DNA of 18,456 nt, from positions 1-18,456 of the forward strand of contig DASXLW010000103.1 in the NCBI GenBank assembly GCA_036496025.1, given 5' to 3'. Source of the DNA: PALSA-505 sp036496025 (lineage in GTDB: Bacteria; Actinomycetota; Actinomycetes; Streptosporangiales; Streptosporangiaceae). The position numbers and the translations under genes are program-made. The stretch's first letter is position 1, and each line of letters begins with the position of its first letter. The notes below the pieces were generated by a model. The model did no database searches, was not told the origin of the DNA, and saw only the letters and a list, made by a program, of their open reading frames with translations. This document shows positions 6,191 to 13,605 of this stretch, one piece after another.

Positions 6191-7369
6191 ATGGTGCGCT
6201 GGCTGACCGCGGGGGAGTCGCACGGGCGCGCGCTCGTCGCGATCATCGAGGGCGTGCCCGCAGGCGTGCAGGTCACCACCCCGGACATCGCGGCCGCGCT
6301 GGCCCGGCGGCGGGCCGGCTACGGCCGCGGCGCGCGGATGAAGTTCGAGCAGGACGAGATCGAGATCACGGCCGGGGTCAGGCACGGCCGCACGCTCGGC
6401 GGCCCGGTGGCTATCAGGATCGCCAACACCGAATGGCCGAAATGGGAGACGGTGATGTCGCCCGATCCCGTCGATCCGGCGCAGCTTGAGGGGCTGGCCC
6501 GGGCCGCGCCGCTGACCAGGCCGCGCCCCGGCCACGCCGACCTGGTGGGCATGCAGAAGTACGGCCACGACGACGCCCGGCCTGTCCTCGAGCGGTCCAG
6601 CGCCCGCGAGACGGCCTCGCGGGTCGCGCTGGGCGAGGTCGCGCGGCGTTTCCTCCGGCAGGCGCTGGGCGTCGAGATCGTCAGCCACGTGATCGCGATC
6701 GGCCAGGTGACCGTGGCCGAGGGCACCGTCCCCGGCCCCGGGGACACCGAGCACACCGATGCCGATCCGGTGCGCTGCCTGGACCCGGCGACCAGCGAGA
6801 AGATGGTGGCGGAGATCGACGCGGCGCGCCGGGACGGCGACACGCTCGGCGGCGTCGTCGAGGTCGCGGCCTACGGCCTGCCTCCCGGGCTCGGCAGCCA
6901 CGTGCACTGGGACCGGAAGCTCGACGCGCGGCTGGCCGGCGCGCTGATGAGCATTCACGCCATCAAGGGCGTCGAGATCGGCGACGGCTTCGAGACCGCG
7001 GCGCGCCGCGGTTCGGCGGCGCACGACGAGATCGAGCCGGCCGGCCCGGGCGTGCGCAGGCGGACCAACCGGTCCGGCGGGATCGAGGGCGGGATCAGCA
7101 CCGGAGAACTGCTGCGGGTGCGCGCGGCGATGAAGCCGATCTCCACCGTGCCGCGCGCGCTGGACACGGTGGACGTCAGCACCGGCGAGCCGGCTAAGGC
7201 GATCAACCAGCGCAGCGACGTGACCGCGGTCCCGGCGGCCGGGGTGGTGGCCGAGGCGATGGTGGCGCTGGTGCTCGCCGACACGGCGGCCGAGAAGTTC
7301 GGCGGTGACTCGCTGACCGAGACGCGCCGCAACATCCGGGGCTACCTCGACTCACTGGTGATCACATGA
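6191..7369 (+). CDS. aroC: chorismate synthase
   Basis: The 392-aa protein converts 5-enolpyruvylshikimate-3-phosphate to chorismate, the last step of the shikimate pathway, using reduced FMN. Signature blocks are all present: WLTAGESHGRALVAIIEG (4-21, with His11), RRRAGYGRGARMKFEQDE (39-56), HGRTLGGPVAIRI (65-77), the PRPGHADLVGMQKYG block (111-125) and DDARPVLERSSARETASR (127-144). Near the C-terminus, GGDSLTETRRNI is also typical. ATG 6191 is chosen because family members begin M-x-R-W-L-T-A-G-E-S-H-G and because GGAAGG lies upstream; an in-frame ATG at 6152 would add 13 unsupported residues. It opens a five-gene operon and its TGA overlaps the next ATG by 4 bp (ATGA). Confidence 0.98.
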   Translation: MVRWLTAGESHGRALVAIIEGVPAGVQVTTPDIAAALARRRAGYGRGARMKFEQDEIEITAGVRHGRTLGGPVAIRIANTEWPKWETVMSPDPVDPAQLEGLARAAPLTRPRPGHADLVGMQKYGHDDARPVLERSSARETASRVALGEVARRFLRQALGVEIVSHVIAIGQVTVAEGTVPGPGDTEHTDADPVRCLDPATSEKMVAEIDAARRDGDTLGGVVEVAAYGLPPGLGSHVHWDRKLDARLAGALMSIHAIKGVEIGDGFETAARRGSAAHDEIEPAGPGVRRRTNRSGGIEGGISTGELLRVRAAMKPISTVPRALDTVDVSTGEPAKAINQRSDVTAVPAAGVVAEAMVALVLADTAAEKFGGDSLTETRRNIRGYLDSLVIT

Positions 7370-7893
7370 CGGGCACCGGGCCCGCGGCGATCCTGGTCGG
7401 GCCGCCCGGGTCGGGCAAGTCCACCATCGGCCCGCTGCTGGCCGCCCGGCTGCGCACCGGCTTCCTGGACACCGACGACGAGGTCGAGGCCATCGCGCAC
7501 AAGCAGGCCGGCGACATCTTCGTAGAGGACGGGGAGCAGGCCTTCCGCGCCATCGAGGCCCGCGTGGTCCGCCAGGCGCTCAGCTATCACGGGGTCGTGG
7601 CGCTCGGCAGCGGCGCGATCCTCGACCCGCGGACCCGGGACCTGCTGGCTGGCCGGCCGGTCGTATACCTGGAGACCGGCTTCTCTGAGGTGACGAAGCG
7701 GGTAGGCATGAACAGGCCCCGCGTGCCCGTGCCGGGCAACCCGCGGGGCATGCTGCGGGCCATGCTCGAAGAACGGCTTCCGCTTTACCAGGACGTCGCG
7801 CGCGTCACCGTTCGGACTGACGATCTTTCTCCGGAAGAGATCGCGGACCAGATCGCGGCGGCGCAGATCAGAGCGGGGGAGTCCGGCCAGTGA
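7366..7893 (+). CDS. aroK: shikimate kinase, first copy (divergent active-site motifs)
   Basis: The 175-aa P-loop kinase has Walker A GPPGSGKST (12-20), the shikimate-binding DTDDE (Asp35/Asp37), the conserved DGEQAFR arginine (Arg61) and the ERLPLY arginine (Arg137). It sits directly after aroC, the usual place of aroK in actinobacteria, and 'ALGSGAILD' aligns with the usual 'ALGGGAILD'. Two features are odd. The glycine triad that contacts shikimate reads Gly81-Ser82-Gly83 instead of GGG. The lid, usually R-P-L-L, reads NRPRVPVPGNPRG (116-128). It overlaps aroC (ATGA) and aroB (GTGA). It phosphorylates shikimate at O3 if active; a second, canonical copy lies at the end of the operon, so this one may have lower activity or changed substrate preference. 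The family call is secure; altered function is inference. Confidence 0.93.
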   Translation: MTGTGPAAILVGPPGSGKSTIGPLLAARLRTGFLDTDDEVEAIAHKQAGDIFVEDGEQAFRAIEARVVRQALSYHGVVALGSGAILDPRTRDLLAGRPVVYLETGFSEVTKRVGMNRPRVPVPGNPRGMLRAMLEERLPLYQDVARVTVRTDDLSPEEIADQIAAAQIRAGESGQ

Positions 7894-8978
7894 CCGCCAC
7901 CCGGATCGCGGTCGGCGGTGAGCGGCCGTATGACGTGATCGTCGGCGCTGGCGTGCTCGATGAGCTGCCCCGGCTGGCAGGCCCGCGCGAGCCCCGGGGC
8001 GCGGCCGTGGCCGTCGTCCACGCGGCCGGCCGTGCCGAGACCGCCGCGGCCGCCTGCCGGGTGCTCGCGCAGGCCGGCTACCGGGTGCACGCGCAGGACA
8101 TCCCGGACGGCGAGGCGGCCAAGGACATCGCGGTGGCGGCGCGGCTCTGGTCTTGGCTCGCGGCCCATCGCATCGGCCGCACCGACTGCATCGTCGGCAT
8201 CGGCGGCGGGGCGGCCTGTGACCTGGCCGGGTTCGTCGCGGCCACGTGGCTGCGCGGAATCCGGGTGGTGCTCGTGCCGACCACGCTGCTCGCCATGGTG
8301 GACGCGGCGATCGGCGGCAAGACCGCGGTTAACATTCCCGAGGGCAAGAACCTGGTCGGTGCGTTTCACTCGCCCGCCGGGGTGCTGGCCGATCCGGCCA
8401 CGCTGGCCACGCTGCCCCGGCGCGAATACGTGAGCGGCCTGGCCGAGGTGATCAAGGCCGGGTTCATCGCCGACCCGGCCGTGCTCGACCTGGTCGAATC
8501 CGATCCCGGGCTGGCCGCGGACCCGGCCGGGGCGCCCGCGGGCGAGCTGATCGAACGCGCGATCAGGGTCAAGGCCGCCGTGGTCGCCGAAGACCTGCGC
8601 GAAGCCGGGCGGCGGGAGTTCCTGAACTACGGGCACACGCTCGGTCACGCGATCGAGCGGGTGGAGGGGTTCGGGTTCCGGCATGGCGAGGCGGTGGCGA
8701 TCGGCATGACCTACGCCGCCGAGCTCGGCCGCCTGGCCGGCCGGCTTGACGACCGCACGGCCCGGCGGCATCGTGAGGTGCTCACCGCGGTCGGGCTGCC
8801 GACCCGGTATCGGCCGGATGCGTGGCCGCAGCTGCGGACCGCTATGGGAGTGGACAAGAAGGCCCGCGGATCCCGGCTGCGGTTCATCGTGCTCGACGGG
8901 CTGGCCCGGCCAGGTGTCCTCGGCGACCCCGCGGAAGAGCTGCTCGAGCAGGCATACCAGGAGGTCTGCGCGCCATGA
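7890..8978 (+). CDS. aroB: 3-dehydroquinate synthase
   Basis: The 362-aa enzyme turns DAHP into 3-dehydroquinate, the second shikimate-pathway step, with NAD+ and a divalent metal. The NAD-binding GIGGGAACDLAGFVAATWLRG stretch lies at 103-123, where most homologues have GGGVVGD. VPTTLLAMVDAAIGGKT (129-145) is near-canonical. Metal ligands are Glu186 (in GLAEVIKAG), His249 (in NYGHTLGHA) and His265 (in FRHGEAVAIGM). Length and architecture match ordinary monofunctional AroB; the amino-sugar 2-deoxy-scyllo-inosose synthase branch is unlikely given the operon. The GTG start overlaps the aroK stop (GTGA), and its own TGA overlaps the aroQ ATG. Confidence 0.97.
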   Translation: MTATRIAVGGERPYDVIVGAGVLDELPRLAGPREPRGAAVAVVHAAGRAETAAAACRVLAQAGYRVHAQDIPDGEAAKDIAVAARLWSWLAAHRIGRTDCIVGIGGGAACDLAGFVAATWLRGIRVVLVPTTLLAMVDAAIGGKTAVNIPEGKNLVGAFHSPAGVLADPATLATLPRREYVSGLAEVIKAGFIADPAVLDLVESDPGLAADPAGAPAGELIERAIRVKAAVVAEDLREAGRREFLNYGHTLGHAIERVEGFGFRHGEAVAIGMTYAAELGRLAGRLDDRTARRHREVLTAVGLPTRYRPDAWPQLRTAMGVDKKARGSRLRFIVLDGLARPGVLGDPAEELLEQAYQEVCAP

Positions 8979-9502
8979 GGCAGGTGCTCGTGCTCAACGG
9001 CCCCAATCTGGGCCGGCTGGGCGCCCGCGAGCCCGAGGTGTACGGCTCGGCCAGTTTCGATGACCTGGCCGGGGAGTGCCGCACCGTCGCCGCCAAGCTC
9101 GGGCTGCGGGCGGACGTCCGGCAGACCGACGACGAGACCGAGCTGATCCGGTGGGTGCACGAGGCGGCCGACGGCCGCATCCCGGTGGTGCTCAATCCGG
9201 CCGCGTTCACGCACTACTCCTACGCGCTGCGGGACGCGCTGGCGATGCGCACCGCGCCACTGGTCGAGGTGCACCTGTCCAACCCGGCGGCCCGCGAGTC
9301 GTTCCGGCACAACTCGGTGGTGGCGGGCGTAGCGGACGGGACGATCGCCGGGTTCGGCCTGATGTCCTACCGGCTGGCGCTGGAGGCTATTGCCGAGCTG
9401 GCCGGCCCGGGCGAGCCCGGGGAGCCGCGCGGGCCGGGCGCGGCCCGCGCGCCGGGGGAGGCCCGGGAGCCCGGGGAGCCCGGCGAGGCCGGGTTCCAGT
9501 GA
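8975..9502 (+). CDS. aroQ: type II 3-dehydroquinate dehydratase with proline/glycine-rich tail
   Basis: The 175-aa protein dehydrates 3-dehydroquinate to 3-dehydroshikimate as a small dodecameric enzyme. NGPNLGRLGAREPEVYG (8-24) supplies the lid Arg18 and Tyr23; Asn74 and His80 lie in NPAAFTH; the general acid His100 is in EVHLSN; and Arg111 is in RESFRHNS. Around 50-56 the usual 'QSNxEGELI' reads QTDDETELI, and 'AGAYTH' reads PAAFTH, so it is a somewhat divergent member. After residue 143 come about 30 extra residues made of Pro-Gly-Glu/Ala-Arg repeats, encoded by an extremely GC-rich stretch (9400-9495) and absent from ordinary AroQ. ATG 8975 is fixed by the ATGA overlap with aroB; the 3' end overlaps the second aroK as GTGA. 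Confidence 0.95.
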   Translation: MRQVLVLNGPNLGRLGAREPEVYGSASFDDLAGECRTVAAKLGLRADVRQTDDETELIRWVHEAADGRIPVVLNPAAFTHYSYALRDALAMRTAPLVEVHLSNPAARESFRHNSVVAGVADGTIAGFGLMSYRLALEAIAELAGPGEPGEPRGPGAARAPGEAREPGEPGEAGFQ

Positions 9503-10026
9503 TCGTCCTCGTCGGCTTCATGGGCGCGGGCAAGACCACGGTGGGCCGGCTGCTCGCGCCCGGGCTCGGGCTGCGCTTCGCCGACAGCGACCTGGTCATC
9601 GAGCAGCGCCGCGGCCGCAGCATCGGGGAGATCTTCGCCGAGGACGGCGAGCCCGCCTTCCGGGCGGCCGAGCACGAGGTGCTGGCCGAGCTGATGCGCG
9701 GGCCCGACGCGGTGGTAGCGGTGGGCGGCGGTGCGGTGGAGTACCAGTCATCACGGCGGCTACTGCGCGCGGCCCGGGTGATCTACCTTCAGGTCAGCTA
9801 CGACGAGGCCATGCAGCGGGTCGGGGCAGACGCCGGGCGGCCGCTGCTGCGCAGGCCCGATCTGGCCGACATCTACCGGCGGCGGCTGCCGGTCTACCAG
9901 TCGGTGGCCACGCTGACCGTGGCCACCGCAGGGCGGCCTGCCGAGGCGGTCTGCCAGGAGGTCATCAGCAGGCTGGCCCGGGAGCCCGGCCTCCCGCCGG
10001 GGCCCCGCGCCGGTTACGCTCGCTGA
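9499..10026 (+). CDS. aroK: shikimate kinase, second copy (canonical motifs)
   Basis: The 175-aa P-loop kinase begins at GTG 9499 (V/M-IVLVGFMGAGKTT). It has Walker A GFMGAGKTT (6-14), DSD (29-31), DGEPAFR (Arg55), the intact glycine triad GGGA (76-79), lid arginine in GRPLL (Arg114) and RRRLPVY (Arg129 next to the second substrate-binding loop). Every expected shikimate and ATP contact is present, unlike the first copy 1.6 kb upstream. The two proteins are well diverged, so this is an old paralogue or an acquired xenologue rather than a fresh tandem duplication. The start is fixed by the GTGA overlap with aroQ; an in-frame upstream start would read antiparallel to nothing known and would overlap aroQ. 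The C-terminus ends in a short Pro/Gly/Arg tail. Confidence 0.93.
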   Translation: MIVLVGFMGAGKTTVGRLLAPGLGLRFADSDLVIEQRRGRSIGEIFAEDGEPAFRAAEHEVLAELMRGPDAVVAVGGGAVEYQSSRRLLRAARVIYLQVSYDEAMQRVGADAGRPLLRRPDLADIYRRRLPVYQSVATLTVATAGRPAEAVCQEVISRLAREPGLPPGPRAGYAR

Positions 10027-10065
10027 CAGCCCCGAACCGGATTCGGCCGCACGAAGGGTGGCGCC

Positions 10066-11115
10066 ATGCGCATCGGGATGTCCCTCAACTACGCCGGCGG
10101 CTTCGCCGAGACCGTCGAGGAGCTGGCCGACTACGAGCGGGCGGGCCTGGACATCGTCTTCGTGCCCGAGGCCTACAGCTACGACGCGGTGAGCCAGCTC
10201 GGCTTCATCGCGGCCAGGACCTCACGGCTGCAGATCGCCTCGGGCATCCTGCAGCTGTACTCGCGGACGCCGGCTCTGACCGCGATGACCGCGGCCGGGC
10301 TGGACTACGTGTCCGGCGGCCGGTTCAACCTCGGCCTCGGGGCGTCCGGACCGCAGGTCATCGAGGGCTGGCACGGCGTGCCGTATGACGCGCCGCTGGG
10401 GCGGACCCGGGAGATCATCGACATCTGCCGGAAGGTGTGGGCCCGCGAGCGGCTGGAGTACCAGGGGCGGTACTACCAGATCCCGCTGCCGCCCGGTCAG
10501 GGCACCGGGCTGGGCAAGCCGCTCAAGCTGATCAACCACCCGGTGCGCGACCACATCCCGGTCATACTGGCCGCGATCGGGCCCAAGAACACCGAGCTGG
10601 CCGCCGAGCTGGCCGAAGGCTGGGAGCCGATCTTCTACCTGCCGGAGAAAGCCGCCCAGGTCTGGGGCGACCCGCTGGCCGCCGGGCGGGCCAAGCGAGA
10701 TCCCGCACTCGGACCGCTCGACGTGGTCGCCCAGGCGGGGCTGGCCATCGGCGACGAGGCGGGCAGGTTCCTCGATCTTGGCCGGCCCCTGCTCGCGCTG
10801 TACGTCGGCGGCATGGGCGCGCCGCGGGACAAGGGGCCGAACTTCTACTTCAACCTCGTGACCCGGTACGGCTACGGCGCGGAGGCGGAGAAGATCCAGG
10901 ATGCCTACCTGGCGGGGCGCAAGGACGAGGCGGCCTCGTTCGTCCCGGCCGAACTGCTCGAGCGGATATCGCTGATCGGATCCGAGGGCTTCGTCGCCGA
11001 GCGGGTGGCCGCGCTCCGGGAGTCGGGTGTGACCACGCTGAACGTCACGCCGCTGGCTGCCACGCATGCCGAGCGGGTCGCCCTGATCGAGAAGATCCGC
11101 GACCTGGCAGGCTAG
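10066..11115 (+). CDS. LLM-class (luciferase-like) F420-type oxidoreductase
   Basis: This 349-aa TIM-barrel protein of the luciferase-like monooxygenase superfamily resembles the mycobacterial Rv3520c-type F420-dependent oxidoreductases. The beginning MRIGMSLNYAGGFAET, GLDIVFVPEAY (24-34), TSRLQIASGILQLYSRTP, GGRFNLGLGASGPQVIEGWHG and the IPVILAAIGPKNTELAAELAEGW block are typical of the subfamily. AAGLDYVSGGRF is the usual turn before the substrate loop. The ATG has AAGGGTGG upstream and lies 39 bp after the second aroK, so it may be read through from the aro operon, although no functional link to shikimate metabolism is known to me. F420 rather than FMN is inferred from family membership. 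It ends tail-to-tail with the MocR gene: the tetranucleotide CTAG at 11112-11115 supplies both stop codons. Confidence 0.87.
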   Translation: MRIGMSLNYAGGFAETVEELADYERAGLDIVFVPEAYSYDAVSQLGFIAARTSRLQIASGILQLYSRTPALTAMTAAGLDYVSGGRFNLGLGASGPQVIEGWHGVPYDAPLGRTREIIDICRKVWARERLEYQGRYYQIPLPPGQGTGLGKPLKLINHPVRDHIPVILAAIGPKNTELAAELAEGWEPIFYLPEKAAQVWGDPLAAGRAKRDPALGPLDVVAQAGLAIGDEAGRFLDLGRPLLALYVGGMGAPRDKGPNFYFNLVTRYGYGAEAEKIQDAYLAGRKDEAASFVPAELLERISLIGSEGFVAERVAALRESGVTTLNVTPLAATHAERVALIEKIRDLAG

Positions 11116-12638
11116 CCCAGCCCGCGCAGGGCACGGCCGAGGGTGGCGACGCCCTCCTCGATATCGGCCGTCGTGTTCGCGGCATACCCCAGGACGATCC
11201 CGGGCCGCTGCGGGCGCTGGCCGTGCCATGACAGTGGCTGCACCTTCACGCCGCGGGCCAGCGCCGCGGCGGCCAGGTCGGCGTCCGCGAATCCGGCCTC
11301 GAAGGTGATCATGAGGTGCAGCCCGGCGGCGGCGCCGTGCACGACCGCGCCGGGCAGATGGGTCCTGATCGCGACGATCATTGCGTCCCGGCGGCGGCGA
11401 TGGCGCCTGCGCACGAAGCGAAGCTGGCGTTCCATCTCGCCGGATTCCATCAGCCGGGCCAGTACCAGCTGTGGCAGGACCGCGTTGCCGAGGTCCGCGT
11501 GCCGTTTGGCGGCCACCAGGGCGTCCCGGTACCTCGGCGGCGCGAGCACCCATCCCACCCGCAGCGCGGGCGCCAGCAGCTTGGACACGCTTCCCGCGTA
11601 GCAGACATGCTCGGCGAGCATCGAGCGCAGGGCGGGGACCGGCGGCCTGTCGTACCGGTGCTCAGCGTCGTAGTCGTCCTCGATGACCAGGCCCCCGTCC
11701 CTGGCCCACCGCATCAGCTCGCGGCGGCGCCCGCCGTCGAGCACCACTCCGGTCGGAAACTGATGCGCTGGGGTCAGCAGGACCGCCCGGGCGCCGCTGG
11801 CCCGGAGCTCGTCGACCCGCAGGCCGCCGGGATCGACCGCGACCGGCGGGGTATCCAGCTGCCAGTCGCGCAGCTGCTGTCGGGTGCCGAGCGATCCGGG
11901 GTCTTCGACCCCGACCGCGCGGATGCCGTCCGCGAGCAGCCCCTGGGCCAGCAGGCTCAGCGCCTGCGCGACGCCGGCCACGATGCAGATCTCTTCCGGG
12001 TCCACTCTGATCCCGCGGTTGCGGGCGAGCCAGCTGGCCACGGCCTGGCGCAACGCGGGCGTCCCGCGGGGATCTCCGTACCCGAACCCGGCCGGCGAAA
12101 GCTGGCCGAATACCGACCGCTCCGCGCGCAGCCAGGCCGTCCGCGGGAACGCGGCCAGGTCGGGCAGGCCGGGTGACAGGTCGATCCGGGCCGGAGCCGC
12201 GCGCAGCGCGTCGAAGACGTTCGCGCCCGGAGCCGGGCCGAACAGCGCGCTCGCGGCCGACGGCCCCGGCGTTGCCGACGTTGCCGGCGGTCCCGGCTTC
12301 CGCTGCGTCCCCGGTGGTCGGGCCGGCGCCGGCGCGGTCACCGGAGCGGCGACCACGACCGTCCCGCCGCGGCCGTGCCCGGCGACGTGTCCGTCCTCGG
12401 TCAGGCGCCGGTAGGCCTCGGTGACCACGCCGCGGGACACGCCCAGCTCGCCGGCCAGCACCCGGGTGGCCGGCAGCCTGCCGCCCACCGGCAGGCGCCC
12501 GTCCTCTATCGCCAGCCGGAGCTGCCGGGCCAGCCAGCTGGACAGGCCGCCAGCTGGCGCGTCGCCGATGTGCAACTGGAGGAAGTCGGCCCCCTGCGTT
12601 ATGGACCTGTCACTTGATTCCTCTTTGGCCCTACCCAT
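11112..12638 (-). CDS. MocR-type GntR/aminotransferase-fold transcriptional regulator
   Basis: The 508-aa protein fuses a GntR winged helix (about 25-97: LARQLRLAIEDGRLPVGGRLPATRVLAGELGVSRGVV region) through a Pro/Ala-rich linker (98-150) to a type-I aminotransferase-like domain. The latter has GYGDPRGTPALRQAVASWL (186-204), TPAHQFPTG (289-297), EDDYDAEHRYD (320-330) and the PLP-lysine motif GSVSKLLAPALRVGW (Lys353). Such regulators sense PLP, an amino acid or an aldimine and usually control a divergent neighbour. The start at ATG 12638 is only 28 bp from the EamA gene start, so this protein very probably regulates both promoters. A strict in-frame extension exists upstream but would run through the exporter gene. 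The ligand is unknown; PdxR- and GabR-like roles are possible, but no pdx or gab gene is nearby. Confidence 0.93.
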   Translation of the reverse strand: MGRAKEESSDRSITQGADFLQLHIGDAPAGGLSSWLARQLRLAIEDGRLPVGGRLPATRVLAGELGVSRGVVTEAYRRLTEDGHVAGHGRGGTVVVAAPVTAPAPARPPGTQRKPGPPATSATPGPSAASALFGPAPGANVFDALRAAPARIDLSPGLPDLAAFPRTAWLRAERSVFGQLSPAGFGYGDPRGTPALRQAVASWLARNRGIRVDPEEICIVAGVAQALSLLAQGLLADGIRAVGVEDPGSLGTRQQLRDWQLDTPPVAVDPGGLRVDELRASGARAVLLTPAHQFPTGVVLDGGRRRELMRWARDGGLVIEDDYDAEHRYDRPPVPALRSMLAEHVCYAGSVSKLLAPALRVGWVLAPPRYRDALVAAKRHADLGNAVLPQLVLARLMESGEMERQLRFVRRRHRRRRDAMIVAIRTHLPGAVVHGAAAGLHLMITFEAGFADADLAAAALARGVKVQPLSWHGQRPQRPGIVLGYAANTTADIEEGVATLGRALRGLG

Positions 12639-12666
12639 CAGACCATTGTGACGGCAGGGTGTGCCT
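12639..12666. promoter_or_regulatory. 28-bp divergent control region between MocR and EamA genes
   Basis: Only 28 bp separate the two start codons, so each promoter must extend into the opposite coding sequence and both transcripts have very short leaders. CAGGG (12655-12659) is 7 nt before ATG 12667 and serves the exporter gene. On the minus strand no clear Shine-Dalgarno precedes ATG 12638, suggesting a short-leader or leaderless mRNA. Typical MocR direct-repeat operators could not be identified by eye. Confidence 0.5.
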
Positions 12667-13605
12667 ATGCCAACCGCGACAACGCCGCGCCGGGCCAGGC
12701 CCGCCAACCTGATCACGGGCATCCTGGCCATGACGCTGGTCGGTGGCAGCGTCGGGGTCTCGCGCACGCTGACCGGTGCTCCGCTGTTCGCCGCCCAGGC
12801 GATCCGGTACGCCGCGGCGGCCGGCATCCTGCTCGCCGTGGCCCGGTCGGCCCGCATCCCGATCCTGCGACCGCGCGGCCGGGAATGGCTGTGGCTGTCG
12901 GGCATCGCGGCCACCGGCCTGGTGCTGTTCAACGTGGCCATCGTGCGTGGCGTAGCACACGCTGAGCCCGCCGTCATCGCGGTGGCCGTCGCGTGCGTGC
13001 CGGTGCTGCTCGGCGTGGCCGGCCCGCTGGCCGAACACCAGGCGCCGGGCCGCCGGATGCTGCTGGCCGCCCTGGTGGTCACCGGCGGCAGCGTGCTGGT
13101 GGCGGGCGCGGGCCGGACCGATGCGGTCGGCGTGGCCTGGGCTGCGGTCGTGTTGCTGTGCGAGTCCGCGTTCACGCTGCTGGCCGTGCCGGTGCTGCCC
13201 CGTCACGGGGCCTGGGGAGTCTCGGTGCATTCGGCCTGGATCGGCACGCTCATGCTGATCGTGCTCGGCGGTGTCACCGAGGGGCCCGGCGCTGCGGGCA
13301 GGCTCACCGCGGCCGACTGGGCGGCGATGGGCTATCTGGCCATCATGGTCACCGCGGCGGCCTTCGTGCTGTGGTACTCCACCGTTGCTGCCCTCGGGGC
13401 GGGGCCGGCGGGCCTGCTCACCGGCATCGCGCCAGCCGCGGCCGCGGTAGCCGGCATCGTAATCGGGAGCCAGTCGCCGCGCCCCCTCGTCTGGCTGGGC
13501 ATACTCATCGTCATCTGCGGGCTGGCCATCGGCCTGCGGACGCACCCGGCCCGGGCCACACGCCTGCGCCGGGTACCGGTGGCACAGGCAGGAGGGCCGC
13601 CATGA
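12667..13605 (+). CDS. EamA/DMT-family transporter
   Basis: The 312-aa protein is a drug/metabolite-transporter-superfamily member with about ten hydrophobic helices in two EamA repeats (roughly 10-140 and 150-290) and short charged ends. Characteristic segments are ITGILAMTLVGGSVGVSR, APLFAAQAIRYAAAAGILL, HAEPAVIAVAVACVPVLLG and AAFVLWYSTVAALGAGPAG. EamA proteins often export amino acids or other small metabolites across the cytoplasmic membrane; the substrate here is unknown. I chose ATG 12667 (AGGG 7 nt upstream) over GTG 12661. The gene diverges from a MocR regulator and overlaps the B3/B4 gene by 4 bp (ATGA at 13602-13605), so transporter and B3/B4 protein are made from one mRNA. Confidence 0.92.
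   Translation: MPTATTPRRARPANLITGILAMTLVGGSVGVSRTLTGAPLFAAQAIRYAAAAGILLAVARSARIPILRPRGREWLWLSGIAATGLVLFNVAIVRGVAHAEPAVIAVAVACVPVLLGVAGPLAEHQAPGRRMLLAALVVTGGSVLVAGAGRTDAVGVAWAAVVLLCESAFTLLAVPVLPRHGAWGVSVHSAWIGTLMLIVLGGVTEGPGAAGRLTAADWAAMGYLAIMVTAAAFVLWYSTVAALGAGPAGLLTGIAPAAAAVAGIVIGSQSPRPLVWLGILIVICGLAIGLRTHPARATRLRRVPVAQAGGPP

Noticed and set aside
4405..6489. 694-codon open frame on the plus strand
   Set aside because: It lies antisense to two genes with better starts, ribosome binding sites and coding character, and runs into aroC in another frame. Its product is Arg/Gly/Val-rich without any recognisable motif, typical of high-GC shadow frames.
9076..9498. Upstream extension of the second shikimate kinase
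   Set aside because: The extension would be read within aroQ in a different frame, is Arg/Gly-rich and has no counterpart in AroK; GTG 9499 fits the family and the overlap pattern.
11112..13175. Longer 687-aa version of the MocR protein
   Set aside because: The extra N-terminus is antisense to the EamA gene and low-complexity; the GntR domain begins normally shortly after ATG 12638.
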